A stretch of 64,000 nt of DNA from Marinihelvus sp963695135 (GTDB taxonomy: Bacteria > Pseudomonadota > Gammaproteobacteria > Xanthomonadales > SZUA-36): NCBI GenBank assembly GCA_963695135.1, contig CAVOGA010000001.1:124001-188000 (forward strand). The letters run 5' to 3'. The position numbers and the translations under genes are program-made. The notes below the pieces were generated by a model. It was given only the letters and a program-made list of their open reading frames with translations. It was not told where the DNA came from and ran no database searches. Positions 20,649-28,864 of the stretch are shown here, in pieces (the stretch's first letter is position 1; each line of letters begins with the position of its first letter).

Positions 20649-21273
20649 TCAGTCCTCGCGGTACAGGCCCTGGATGTAGCTGGAGACAGCGAGAATCTCC
20701 TCGTCGGTGAGGCGACGCGCAACGCCGGTCATCACCTGGCTGCTGGCGTCGTCCTCGCCCCACTGCATGCCGTCGCGGAATTTGTTCAACATGCCCGCCG
20801 TGTAGGTGGCATGCTGACCGGCCAGCCAGGGGTAGCCGGCAAACGGATTGCCTTCACCTGCAGGGCCGTGGCAGGCGGCGCAGGCGGGAATGCCCTCTGC
20901 GGCGTTACCGCCCAGGTACAGCTGCTCACCGGCAGCCACCAGCAGCTCGTCGGCAACACCCGGACTCATGGTCTGGGAGGCGAAGTAGGCCGACAGGTCC
21001 GCAATGTCCTCGTCGGTACAGGATCGCCACAATGCCCATCATTTCCGGCACGGGCCGGGCGCCTTCACGGATCAGCGTGATCTGCCGGTTGAGGTAGGCC
21101 TCGTGCTGTCCGGCGATCTTGGGCCACATGGGCACGACACTGTTACCGTCCGCACCATGACAGGCGGCGCAGGTGGCTGACTTTTGCTGGCCAGCCTCCG
21201 GGTCGCCCTGGGCCAGGGCGTCAATTGAAGTCAACAGTAGTAAACTGGCGGCAAGGCCGAGCAGTGTTTTCAT
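20649..21273 (-). CDS. Dihaem cytochrome c4 (one frameshift)
   Basis: A signal peptide (MKTLLGLAASLLLLTSIDALAQ) is followed by two class I cytochrome c domains, each with a CAACHG haem site (residues near 33 and 130). This is the c4 plan, in which the protein carries electrons to terminal oxidases in the periplasm. The frame breaks near 21018, where ATCCTGTACCGACGAG should read ATCCTGACCGACGAG to give LTDEDIADLSAYFA. Corrected length is about 207 residues. ATG 21273 is chosen because it begins the signal peptide. It diverges from engB. Confidence 0.88.
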
Positions 21274-21384
21274 CAGGGTGTCTCCGTCCCCGCGCTGGGG
21301 CATAACTGGCTGGGTCGATACTGGAACAACGTACGCTATTATCCCGTTTTCAAATGCTGTGTTCCAGCACCTTATTGCAAACAG

Positions 21385-22002
21385 GTGAATGATTTTGTGA
21401 AGCTCTCAAATCCTTTCCGACAGGCCGAATATGTCCTGGCCGCACACCATCTTCACCAGCTGCCGGCGGACGAGGGCGTGGAAGTGGCGATTGCCGGGCG
21501 GTCAAATGCCGGAAAATCGAGCGCCATCAATGTCTTGTGCGACCAGAAGGCGCTTGCCCGGACCAGCAAAACCCCCGGGCGAACACAGCAGATCGTGATC
21601 TTCCGCCTGGATGACGAACGGCGCATCGCCGACCTGCCCGGCTACGGCTTTGCCAAGGTCCCGCAGGAACTCAAGGCGCACTGGCAGGAGGTCATGCAGC
21701 GCTATTTCGAGACCCGCCGCTGCCTGCGCGGCGTCGTTCTGGTGATGGATATCCGTCACCCGATGAAGCCCTTCGATGAAATGATGTTGCGCTGGTGCGC
21801 CGCCGCCGGGCTGCCCTGCCACGTCCTGATGACCAAGGCCGACAAGCTCAAGCGTGGTCCGGCCCAGGCCGCCCTGTTGAAGCTCAGGAAATCCCTGCCG
21901 GAAGGCTCCAGCGCCCAGGTCTTTTCCGCCCGTTCCCGCGAGGGGCTGGAGGAGTGGGTGGAACTGATGAAAGTCTGGTATGCCTGGGACCCGGAAAGCT
22001 GA
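21385..22002 (+). CDS. engB: Ribosome biogenesis GTPase EngB (YihA/YsxC)
   Basis: This is an intact 205-residue essential GTPase. G1 is AGRSNAGKSSAIN, G2 is TSKTPGRTQQI, G3 is DLPGYGFAKVP, G4 is MTKADKL and G5 is FSARSREG. EngB acts in late 50S assembly. The start GTG 21385 is the longest; GTG 21397 is also possible. The gene lies just upstream of hemB and aroE on the same strand. In many gammaproteobacteria engB neighbours polA, which here is 3 kb away. Confidence 0.93.
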   Translation: MNDFVKLSNPFRQAEYVLAAHHLHQLPADEGVEVAIAGRSNAGKSSAINVLCDQKALARTSKTPGRTQQIVIFRLDDERRIADLPGYGFAKVPQELKAHWQEVMQRYFETRRCLRGVVLVMDIRHPMKPFDEMMLRWCAAAGLPCHVLMTKADKLKRGPAQAALLKLRKSLPEGSSAQVFSARSREGLEEWVELMKVWYAWDPES

Positions 22003-22057
22003 ACCCGGCTCCAATACACTTGCCAGCACCCCGACAGATGAGAGGAAACCCGTCACC

Positions 22058-23053
22058 ATGAGCTACCCCACAACCCGCATGCGGCGCATGCGCGCGAAAG
22101 ACTTTTCGCGCCGCCTGATGCGCGAGAACACACTCACCGCCAGCGACCTGATCTGGCCCGTCTTCGTGCTGGAGGGTAATGATCGCAGCGAGGCGGTTGC
22201 ATCCATGCCCGGCGTGGAGCGGCTCAGCATTGACCGTCTGCTGCCCGAGGCGGAACGCTGCCTGGAGCTGGGAGTCCCGGCGCTGGCGCTGTTTCCCGTC
22301 ACCCCCCCGGAGGCCAAGTCCGAGTGGGCGGAGGAAGCCTGGAACCCGGAGGGCCTGGCGCAACGCGCGGTGCGCGCCCTCAAGTCGCGCTTTCCGGAAC
22401 TCGGCGTGATCACCGACGTGGCCCTGGACCCTTTCACCACCCATGGCCAGGACGGTTTGCTGGACGACAAGGGCTACGTGACCAACGACGCCACCGTCGA
22501 AGCGCTGGTGCGCCAGGCCCTGTCCCATGCCGAGGCCGGGGCGGACGTGGTCGCGCCCTCGGACATGATGGACGGCCGCATCGGTGAGATCCGCGAGGCG
22601 CTCGAGGACAACGGTCACGTCAACACGCTGATCCTGTCCTATGCCGCAAAGTACGCCTCGTCGTTTTACGGGCCTTTCCGCGATGCGGTAGGCTCCGCCG
22701 GCAACCTGGGTGGCGGCAACAAGTACACCTACCAGATGGATCCGGCCAACGGTGACGAGGCGCTGCACGAGGTGTCCCTTGACCTGCAGGAAGGCGCTGA
22801 CATGGTCATGGTCAAGCCGGGCATGCCCTACCTGGACATCGTGCGCCGCGTAAAAGAAGAGTTCAGCGTGCCGACCTACGTGTACCAGGTGTCGGGCGAA
22901 TACGCGATGCTGCGCGCCGCGGGAATGCAGGGATGGCTGGACGAGGACGCGGTCATGATCGAGTCCCTGCTCGCGATGAAGCGCGCCGGCGCCGATGGCG
23001 TGCTGACCTACTTTGCGCCGCGCGCAGCGGCCTGGCTGAAGGCGCAGCATTGA
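22058..23053 (+). CDS. hemB: Delta-aminolevulinic acid dehydratase (magnesium-type)
   Basis: HemB condenses two 5-aminolevulinate molecules to porphobilinogen in haem synthesis. The two active-site lysines are visible in LSYAAKYASSFYGPF and MVMVKPGMPYLD. The metal region reads DVALDPFTTHGQDG, lacking the three cysteines of zinc enzymes, so it is the Mg-type found in Pseudomonas. 331 residues, intact. ATG 22058 has GAGGAAA upstream. hemF lies about 5 kb away on the other strand. Confidence 0.95.
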   Translation: MSYPTTRMRRMRAKDFSRRLMRENTLTASDLIWPVFVLEGNDRSEAVASMPGVERLSIDRLLPEAERCLELGVPALALFPVTPPEAKSEWAEEAWNPEGLAQRAVRALKSRFPELGVITDVALDPFTTHGQDGLLDDKGYVTNDATVEALVRQALSHAEAGADVVAPSDMMDGRIGEIREALEDNGHVNTLILSYAAKYASSFYGPFRDAVGSAGNLGGGNKYTYQMDPANGDEALHEVSLDLQEGADMVMVKPGMPYLDIVRRVKEEFSVPTYVYQVSGEYAMLRAAGMQGWLDEDAVMIESLLAMKRAGADGVLTYFAPRAAAWLKAQH

Positions 23054-23868
23054 TCCGGCTGGCCCTTTTCGGGCACCCGGTCAGCCACTCCCTGTCGCCG
23101 CGCATTCACGGCCTGTTTGCGCAGCAGGCGGAGCTGCCGGTTGATTACCGGGCCATCGACACGGCCCCCGGCACGCTGGCCGCAGCCCTGCAGCGGTTTG
23201 CCGCCGGCGGCGGTGCCGGCTGCAATATCACCCTGCCGCTCAAGGGCGAGGCAAAGGACCTGGCCGCCGGCTGCAGTGAGCGGGTTCGGCTGGCCGGGGC
23301 CGCCAATACGCTGATTCTCGATGGTGGGCGCTGGCATGCGGAGAGCACCGACGGCCCGGGGCTGGTCATGGACCTTGCACGGCTTGGCGCCAACCCCGGC
23401 GGTCAGCGCGTGGCCATACTCGGCGCCGGCGGCGCTGCCGCCAGCGTGCTGGCCTCCCTGCTGGCGGCCAAACCCCGGTCCATCGACATATTCAACCGCA
23501 CGGCCGCCCGCGCCCAGGCGCTGGCGATGCGCCACGCGCAGCTCGGGGCCGTCAGGGGCTGTTCCATGGACTCGCTCGGCGAAGCAGGCCCCTTCGGCCT
23601 GGTCATCAATGCCACGTCCGCCGGCCATGCCGGGGCACTGCCGCCGGTGCACGATAAGCTGGTCGGGCCGGACGGCTTTTTCTATGACATGAACTACGGC
23701 CCGGCGGCGGAAGCGCTCACCGGCTGGTGCCGGGAACAGCGCATTACCCATACCCAGGGCCTGGGCATGCTGGTGGGCCAGGCCGCAGAGAGCTTTGCCC
23801 TGTGGACCGGCTTCCAACCGGACATTGATCCCGTGTTAAAGGCCCTCGAAACCCGCCCGGCGCACTAG
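23050..23868 (+). CDS. aroE: Shikimate dehydrogenase
   Basis: AroE reduces 3-dehydroshikimate with NADPH. The substrate motif SHSLSPRIHGLF, the catalytic lysine in NITLPLKGEAKD, the substrate/aspartate motif STDGPGLVMDL and the cofactor loop ILGAGGAAASVL are present. About 272 residues. TTG 23050 is the likely start because it overlaps the hemB stop (TTGA) and places IRLALFGHPVSHS at the N-terminus as in the family. The ORF is open further upstream, but that sequence is hemB in another frame. Confidence 0.92.
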   Translation: MIRLALFGHPVSHSLSPRIHGLFAQQAELPVDYRAIDTAPGTLAAALQRFAAGGGAGCNITLPLKGEAKDLAAGCSERVRLAGAANTLILDGGRWHAESTDGPGLVMDLARLGANPGGQRVAILGAGGAAASVLASLLAAKPRSIDIFNRTAARAQALAMRHAQLGAVRGCSMDSLGEAGPFGLVINATSAGHAGALPPVHDKLVGPDGFFYDMNYGPAAEALTGWCREQRITHTQGLGMLVGQAAESFALWTGFQPDIDPVLKALETRPAH

Positions 23869-23888
23869 GCGCGCCTGGCGCTTGGGCG

Positions 23889-24416
23889 TCATGCGGCCGG
23901 CTGGCCGGTCCGTGAGCCCCGGATCACCTCAAGACTCTGCGAAATGCTGCAGGCGGCCTGGATCAGCACCAGCACCGGCATCGCCAGCACCAGCGACTTG
24001 AGCAGATAGACCAGCGGCAGGCCGCCGGCCTGGGATGAACCTTCGAGCAGGCGCCAGGAAGCGGCCACGTAATCCCAGCCCACGGCCAGCAGGTAGACGC
24101 TGACCGGAATGACAAACAACAGCGCGCCCGCCAGGTTGGTGATCGCCTTGCCCCGGGGTGAACGGTTGCGGTAGAAAATATCGACCCGCACATGACCGTC
24201 GACCTGCCAGGTCCAGGCTGCGGCCAGCATGAAGACCGCAGCGTGCATATAGGTCACGGACTCCTGCATCCACACCCAGCCCTGGTTGAAGCCATAGCGC
24301 AGTGTCACGACCAGGAAGGTCAGCAGCACCATGAGCAGGATCAGCCACGCAGCGGCCCGACCCACGCCGCGCACGACGCCTTCCAGCCACACGCGCCACA
24401 CGGGCCCGCGGCTCAC
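23889..24416 (-). CDS. TRAP transporter small permease (DctQ type), apparently orphan
   Basis: This is a four-helix DctQ protein: AAAWLILLMVLLTFLVVTLRY, QESVTYMHAAVFMLAAAWTW, a GHVRVDIFY family signature, then two further segments. In TRAP transporters DctQ binds the large DctM permease and works with a periplasmic DctP. Neither partner is visible in the window. The gene overlaps the stop of the DUF2782 gene (GTGA at 24413-24416). GTG 24434 is an alternative start. The frame is intact, so it is a real gene, but whether it works in transport without DctM is unclear. Confidence 0.8.
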   Translation of the reverse strand: MSRGPVWRVWLEGVVRGVGRAAAWLILLMVLLTFLVVTLRYGFNQGWVWMQESVTYMHAAVFMLAAAWTWQVDGHVRVDIFYRNRSPRGKAITNLAGALLFVIPVSVYLLAVGWDYVAASWRLLEGSSQAGGLPLVYLLKSLVLAMPVLVLIQAACSISQSLEVIRGSRTGQPAA

Positions 24417-24814
24417 CACTCCTTGATCTTCCACATCGCCGGCTTCACCGGGTAGGCGGCGGCGTCACCCTCGGCAAGTTCCAGGACGCCATCGCCGTCG
24501 TCATCGATGTAGTAATAGGGGATGCCCGTTTTCGGGGTCACTTTGACCATGTACACGCGACCCTCGCTGCGATATTCCTCGATGAGGTTGTCATCGTCGT
24601 CGCGGCGGATCTGAACCGTGGGCTCAATGAGTGCAGAGTCGTCCATCACTTTCGGCGGCAGGGGCACATCGCCCTCATCGTCCGGTGTGACCGCCGGCGC
24701 CGACGGCTTTGCATCAATCGGCGGCAGGGGTGGTGGCGCGGCCGGATCTTCCTCCTGCGCGTAAACGCTGCCGATGCAGCAGGAAAAAATCATTAAAATC
24801 AATATCCTGTTCAT
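24413..24814 (-). CDS. DUF2782 family exported protein
   Basis: This is a 133-residue secreted protein with a signal peptide (MNRILILMIFSCCIGSVYAQ), a proline/acid-rich linker, and a C-terminal domain with IRRDDDDNLIEEYRSEGRVYMVKV and a DDDGDGVLEL calcium-loop-like stretch. The DUF2782 family is common beside polA in gammaproteobacteria, and here it diverges from polA. Function is unknown. ATG 24814 was chosen for the signal peptide. Confidence 0.82.
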   Translation of the reverse strand: MNRILILMIFSCCIGSVYAQEEDPAAPPPLPPIDAKPSAPAVTPDDEGDVPLPPKVMDDSALIEPTVQIRRDDDDNLIEEYRSEGRVYMVKVTPKTGIPYYYIDDDGDGVLELAEGDAAAYPVKPAMWKIKEW

Positions 24815-24937
24815 GATTCCATTCTCCGGCATATGCCAATTCCAAGCGGGTCTGATGGCGCCGCGGCCTGTTACCGCAGTCCAACCTTGAGTATTCTCAG
24901 CATAGCAGACCCGCCCTTGCCAAATCTTGAACCCTAC

Positions 24938-27627
24938 ATGACAAGCGACACGCCAACGCTCTACCTGGTCGACGGATCCTCCTACCTGTACCGGGCCTTT
25001 CACGCGCTGCCAAACCTGACCAACTCCAAGGGGGACCCAACCGGCGCCCTGCTGGGGGTCGCCAACATGCTCCGCCGACTGATCAACGAGGCGAAAGGCA
25101 AACGGCTGGCCGTGGTGTTCGACGCGAAGGGACCGACGTTCCGGCACGAGATGTATGCGGACTACAAGGCCAACCGGCCGCCCATGCCCGCGGAACTGCG
25201 CAGCCAGGTAGAGGCCATTTTCGAGCTGGTGCGACTGCTCGGCCTGCCGCTGGTGCAGGTGGACGGCGTGGAAGCGGATGACGTGATCGGCACGCTGGCA
25301 CGGCAGGCCGAGGCAGCCGGCCTCGATTGCGTCATTTCGACCGGCGACAAGGACCTGGCGCAGCTGGTGACCGACCACATCACCCTGGTCAACACGATGT
25401 CCGATACCACGACGGATGTGGCCGGGGTAAAGGAAAAGTTCGGTGTCCGGCCGGACCAGATCATTGATTTCCTGGCCCTGACCGGCGACAAGTCCGACAA
25501 CATTCCCGGCGTGGACAAGTGCGGCCCGAAAACCGCCGCCAAATGGCTGGCAGCCTACGACACGCTCGACGGGGTGATGGAGCATGCCGACGAGATCGGC
25601 GGCAAGATCGGCGAAAACCTTCGCGAGGCGCTGGATATCCTGCCCCTGTCACGGAACCTGGCCACGATCCGGGAGGACCTGGACCTGGACATCGAGCCCG
25701 GGTCCCTGGAGCAGACCGAGGGCGACAAGCGCGAACTGCAGGCCTTTCTGCAGCGCTATGAATTCAACAGCTGGCTGCAGGAACTGGACATCGACGAGAG
25801 CGGCGGCGGACGCGCCGGAAACCCACTATGAGCTGATCCTCGGGCAACAAGATTTTGACCGCTGGCTGAAGCGGCTGGAAGACGCCTCGCTGATCGCCTT
25901 TGACACGGAAACGACCTCCCTGGACCCGATGCAGGCCGACCTGGTGGGCATCAGCTTCGCCGTGGAGCCGGGCAAGGCGGCCTACCTTCCCGTGGGCCAC
26001 GATTACCCCGGGGCAGAAGCACAGCTCGGGCGCGATGAGGTGCTCAAAGCCCTGCGGCCGCTGCTGGAAAGCGATAAGAAACGCCTGGTCGGACAGCACT
26101 TCAAATACGACATGAACGTCCTGTCCCGCTACGGCATCCACGCGCGCGGCGTGGCCTTCGACACGATGCTGGAATCCTACGTGTTCAACGCCACGGGCAC
26201 CCGCCATGACATGGATTCCCTGGCGCTGAAATACCTGGGGCGCCAGACCACCCATTACGAGGACATCGCCGGCAAGGGCGCCAGGCAGATCCCCTTCAGC
26301 CAGGTCGGCATCGAGGAGGCCGCCCACTACGCGGCGGAAGATGCGGATATTACGCTGCAGCTGCACGAGCACCTGTGGCCCCTGCTGTGCGGGACCCCGG
26401 CTTTGCAGCGGGTATTTGAGGAGATCGAGATGCCCCTGGTGCCGGTGCTGGCGCGCATGGAGCAGCGCGGCGTGCTGATCGATGCCGAAATCCTGAAAAA
26501 GCAGAGCAGCGAGATGGGCAAGGAGATCATGGAACTGGAGAAAAAGGCGCATGCCGCGGCCGGCCAGCCTTTCAACCTCGGTTCACCGATGCAACTCCAG
26601 CAGATCCTGTTTGAGAAGCTGGAACTGCCGGTCATCCGGAAAACACCGAAGGGCCAGCCCTCCACGGCCGAGGACGTGCTGCACGAACTGGCGGCCGACT
26701 ACGAGTTGCCGAAACTGATTCTCGAGTACCGCTCGCTGTCCAAGCTCAAATCCACCTACACCGACAAGCTGCCCGAGGAGATCAATCCGCAGACCGGCCG
26801 GGTTCACACCTCCTATCACCAGGCGGTGGCCGCGACCGGGCGACTGTCTTCCAGCAACCCGAACCTGCAGAACATACCGATCCGTACGCCGCAGGGCCGC
26901 AAGATCCGCAAGGCCTTCGTGGCGCCGGAAGGCATGCTGGTCCTGGCCGCAGACTACTCGCAGATCGAGCTGCGCATCATGGCGCATATTTCCGGGGACG
27001 AGGGCTTGCGCAAGGCCTTTCGCGAGGACATCGACGTGCACCGCGCCACCGCCGGCGAGGTGTTCGATACGCCCTACGATGAGGTGACCGGCGACCAGCG
27101 ACGCGCCGCCAAGGCCATCAACTTCGGCCTGATGTACGGCATGTCCGCGTTCGGCCTGGCGCGACAGCTTGATATACCGCGCGGGGAAGCGCAGCGCTAC
27201 ATGGACACCTACTTCGCACGCTACCCGGGCGTTAACGACTTCATGGAGCGCACCCGTGACCAGGCGCGTGACCAGGGCTATCGTCGAGACCCTGTTTGGC
27301 CGCCGCCTTTACCTGCCGGACATCAATGCCAGCAACATGCAACGCCGCCAGGGCGCCGAACGCGCCGCGATCAATGCGCCCATGCAGGGCACCGCGGCGG
27401 ACATCATCAAGCGCGCCATGATCAGGGTCGATGCCTGGCTGAATGAACATCACCCGGACAGCAAATTGACCATGCAGGTCCACGACGAACTGGTCCTCGA
27501 GGTTCCGGCCGGCCGACTGGAAGAGGTCAAGGCCGGCGTCTGTGAACTGATGGAGGGCGCGGCGGACCTGGATGTGCCCCTCGTGGTTGAGGCGGGCCAC
27601 GGTCCGGACTGGGATTCGGCGCACTGA
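24938..27627 (+). CDS. polA: DNA polymerase I (two frameshifts)
   Basis: PolA removes primers and fills gaps. The 5'-3' exonuclease (YLVDGSSYLYRAFHALPNLT, GDKSDNIPGV), the 3'-5' exonuclease with an intact DxE (IAFDTETTSLDPMQADL) and YAAEDADITLQL, and the polymerase domain (YSQIELRIMAHISGDEGL, RRAAKAINFGLMYGMSAFGL, QVHDELVLEV) are in order. Frames break near 25808 before ADAPETHYELI and at 27281, where GGCTATCGTC should read GGCTACGTC. Corrected length is about 895 residues. Proofreading residues are present, unlike in some Pol I enzymes that lost them. ATG 24938 follows a divergent spacer shared with the DUF2782 gene. Confidence 0.95.
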
Positions 27628-27669
27628 CCGCACCGGCAGAGTCAGGCATCAAACCAGGGAGCGAAAAAA

Positions 27670-27691
27670 GCCCCGAACCGAAGTCCGGGGC
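27670..27691 (-). terminator. Terminator in the polA-hemF spacer, minus orientation
   Basis: The stem GCCCCG/CGGGGC with a 10-nt loop is followed on the minus strand by CTTTTTT, a standard rho-independent end. It lies about 145 bp past the hemF stop. It would end hemF or any minus-strand transcript made in the spacer. Confidence 0.7.
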
Positions 27692-27698
27692 CTTAAAA

Positions 27699-27731
27699 CG
27701 GTAACGGCCATTGGGGGACGTGCCGTTACCG
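27699..27731. other. Perfect 10-bp inverted repeat in the polA-hemF spacer
   Basis: CGGTAACGGC (27699-27708) and GCCGTTACCG (27722-27731) are exact reverse complements around a 13-nt loop. No T-run adjoins it. It is the middle one of three hairpins within about 105 bp and could be part of a structured RNA. Confidence 0.45.
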
Positions 27732-27749
27732 GTCGGCCTGCTCAAGGAG

Positions 27750-27774
27750 GGCTGCAGGCCAGGCTGTTGCAGCC
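27750..27774 (+). terminator. Hairpin followed by TTAATT in the polA-hemF spacer
   Basis: GGCTGCA (27750-27756) pairs with TGCAGCC (27768-27774), followed by TTAATT. It is a weak plus-strand terminator candidate, either for polA or for a small RNA encoded in the spacer. Confidence 0.4.
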
Positions 27775-27835
27775 TTAATTACTCAGACCGGCACATCCGG
27801 GAAAAGGTTTCACAGGAAATGAAAAATATTTCGCC

Positions 27836-28751
27836 TCAGGACAGGGCCAGCCAGTTGCGTGGCACGAGATAGTAATCGGTCAGTTCCGCCTCGGGCGTAC
27901 CCGGCTCCGGGCGCCAGTCATACTTGAAGGCAACCTTGGGCGGCAGCGACATGAGAATCGATTCGGTGCGGCCACCGGACTGCAGACCAAACAGGGTGCC
28001 ACGGTCGTAGACCAGGTTGAACTCGACATAGCGACCGCGCCGGTAGAGCTGGAATTCCCGCTGCTCCTCGGTCCAGGGGTCATTCTTGCGGCGTTCAATA
28101 ATGGGCAGATAGCCGTCCAGGTAGCCATTGCCGACCGCTTTCCAGAATCCCAGGCTGCGCTCGAAACCCCACTCGTTCAGGTCATCGAAGAACAGGCCGC
28201 CAACGCCCCGGCACTCGTCCCGGTGCTTGTTGAAAAAGTATTCATCGCACCATTGCTTGTAGCGGTCATAGACGTCCTCGCCGTAGGGCCAGCACACGTC
28301 ATGGGCAACCTGGTGCCAGTGCACCACGTCTTCCTGGCACCGGGTAATAGGGGGTCAGGTCAAAGCCGCCGCCGAACCACCAGACGGTCTCTTCGCCCTC
28401 TTTGGCCGCCTCGAAATAGCGGATGTTGGCGTGTGAGGTGGGCACGTGCGGGTTTTCCGGATGGATCACCAGCGACACGCCAAGGGCTTCAAAGCCCCGC
28501 CCGGCCAGTTCCGGCCGTGCCTTGGTGGCCGAGGGCGGCAGGTTGTCGCCGAACACATGGGAAAAATTGACGCCACCCTGCTCAATCACCTTGCCACCGG
28601 TCAGTACCCGGGTGCGGCCCCCACCGCCGGCTGCGCGGTCCCAGTTATCCTCAACGAACTTCGCCTCTCCATCGGCAGCCTCCAGGCCCGCGCAGATACG
28701 GTCCTGCAGATCCAGGAGAAAAGATTTAACTGTTTCGATTGCCTCGCTCAT
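27836..28751 (-). CDS. hemF: Oxygen-dependent coproporphyrinogen III oxidase (one frameshift)
   Basis: HemF performs the oxidative decarboxylation of coproporphyrinogen III in haem synthesis. Visible are GVSLVIHPENPHVPTSHANI, WWFGGGFDLTPYY, GVGGLFFDDL and the C-terminal RGRYVEFNLVYDRGTLFGL and ESILMSLPP. The frame breaks near 28336, where GTGCCAGGAAG should read GTGCAGGAAG to give VQEDVVHWHQ. Corrected length is about 304 residues. ATG 28751 is preferred over 28769. Being oxygen-dependent, it implies an aerobic or oxygen-tolerant host. Confidence 0.93.
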
Positions 28752-28864
28752 GCTGACCTCTGCCGTCATTCCTGGACCGGGGTTTGACCTCGCATCCAGC
28801 GCGGCGGTTCAGCCCGGGTTACCTGCATCGCTCCGCCATGAGGCCGCGGAGCCGGCCATCTGCC

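Noticed and set aside
24413..25585. Long minus-strand ORF covering the start of polA
   Set aside because: Only the 24413-24814 part is protein-like (signal peptide and DUF2782). The upstream part is the reverse of polA and has no family resemblance.
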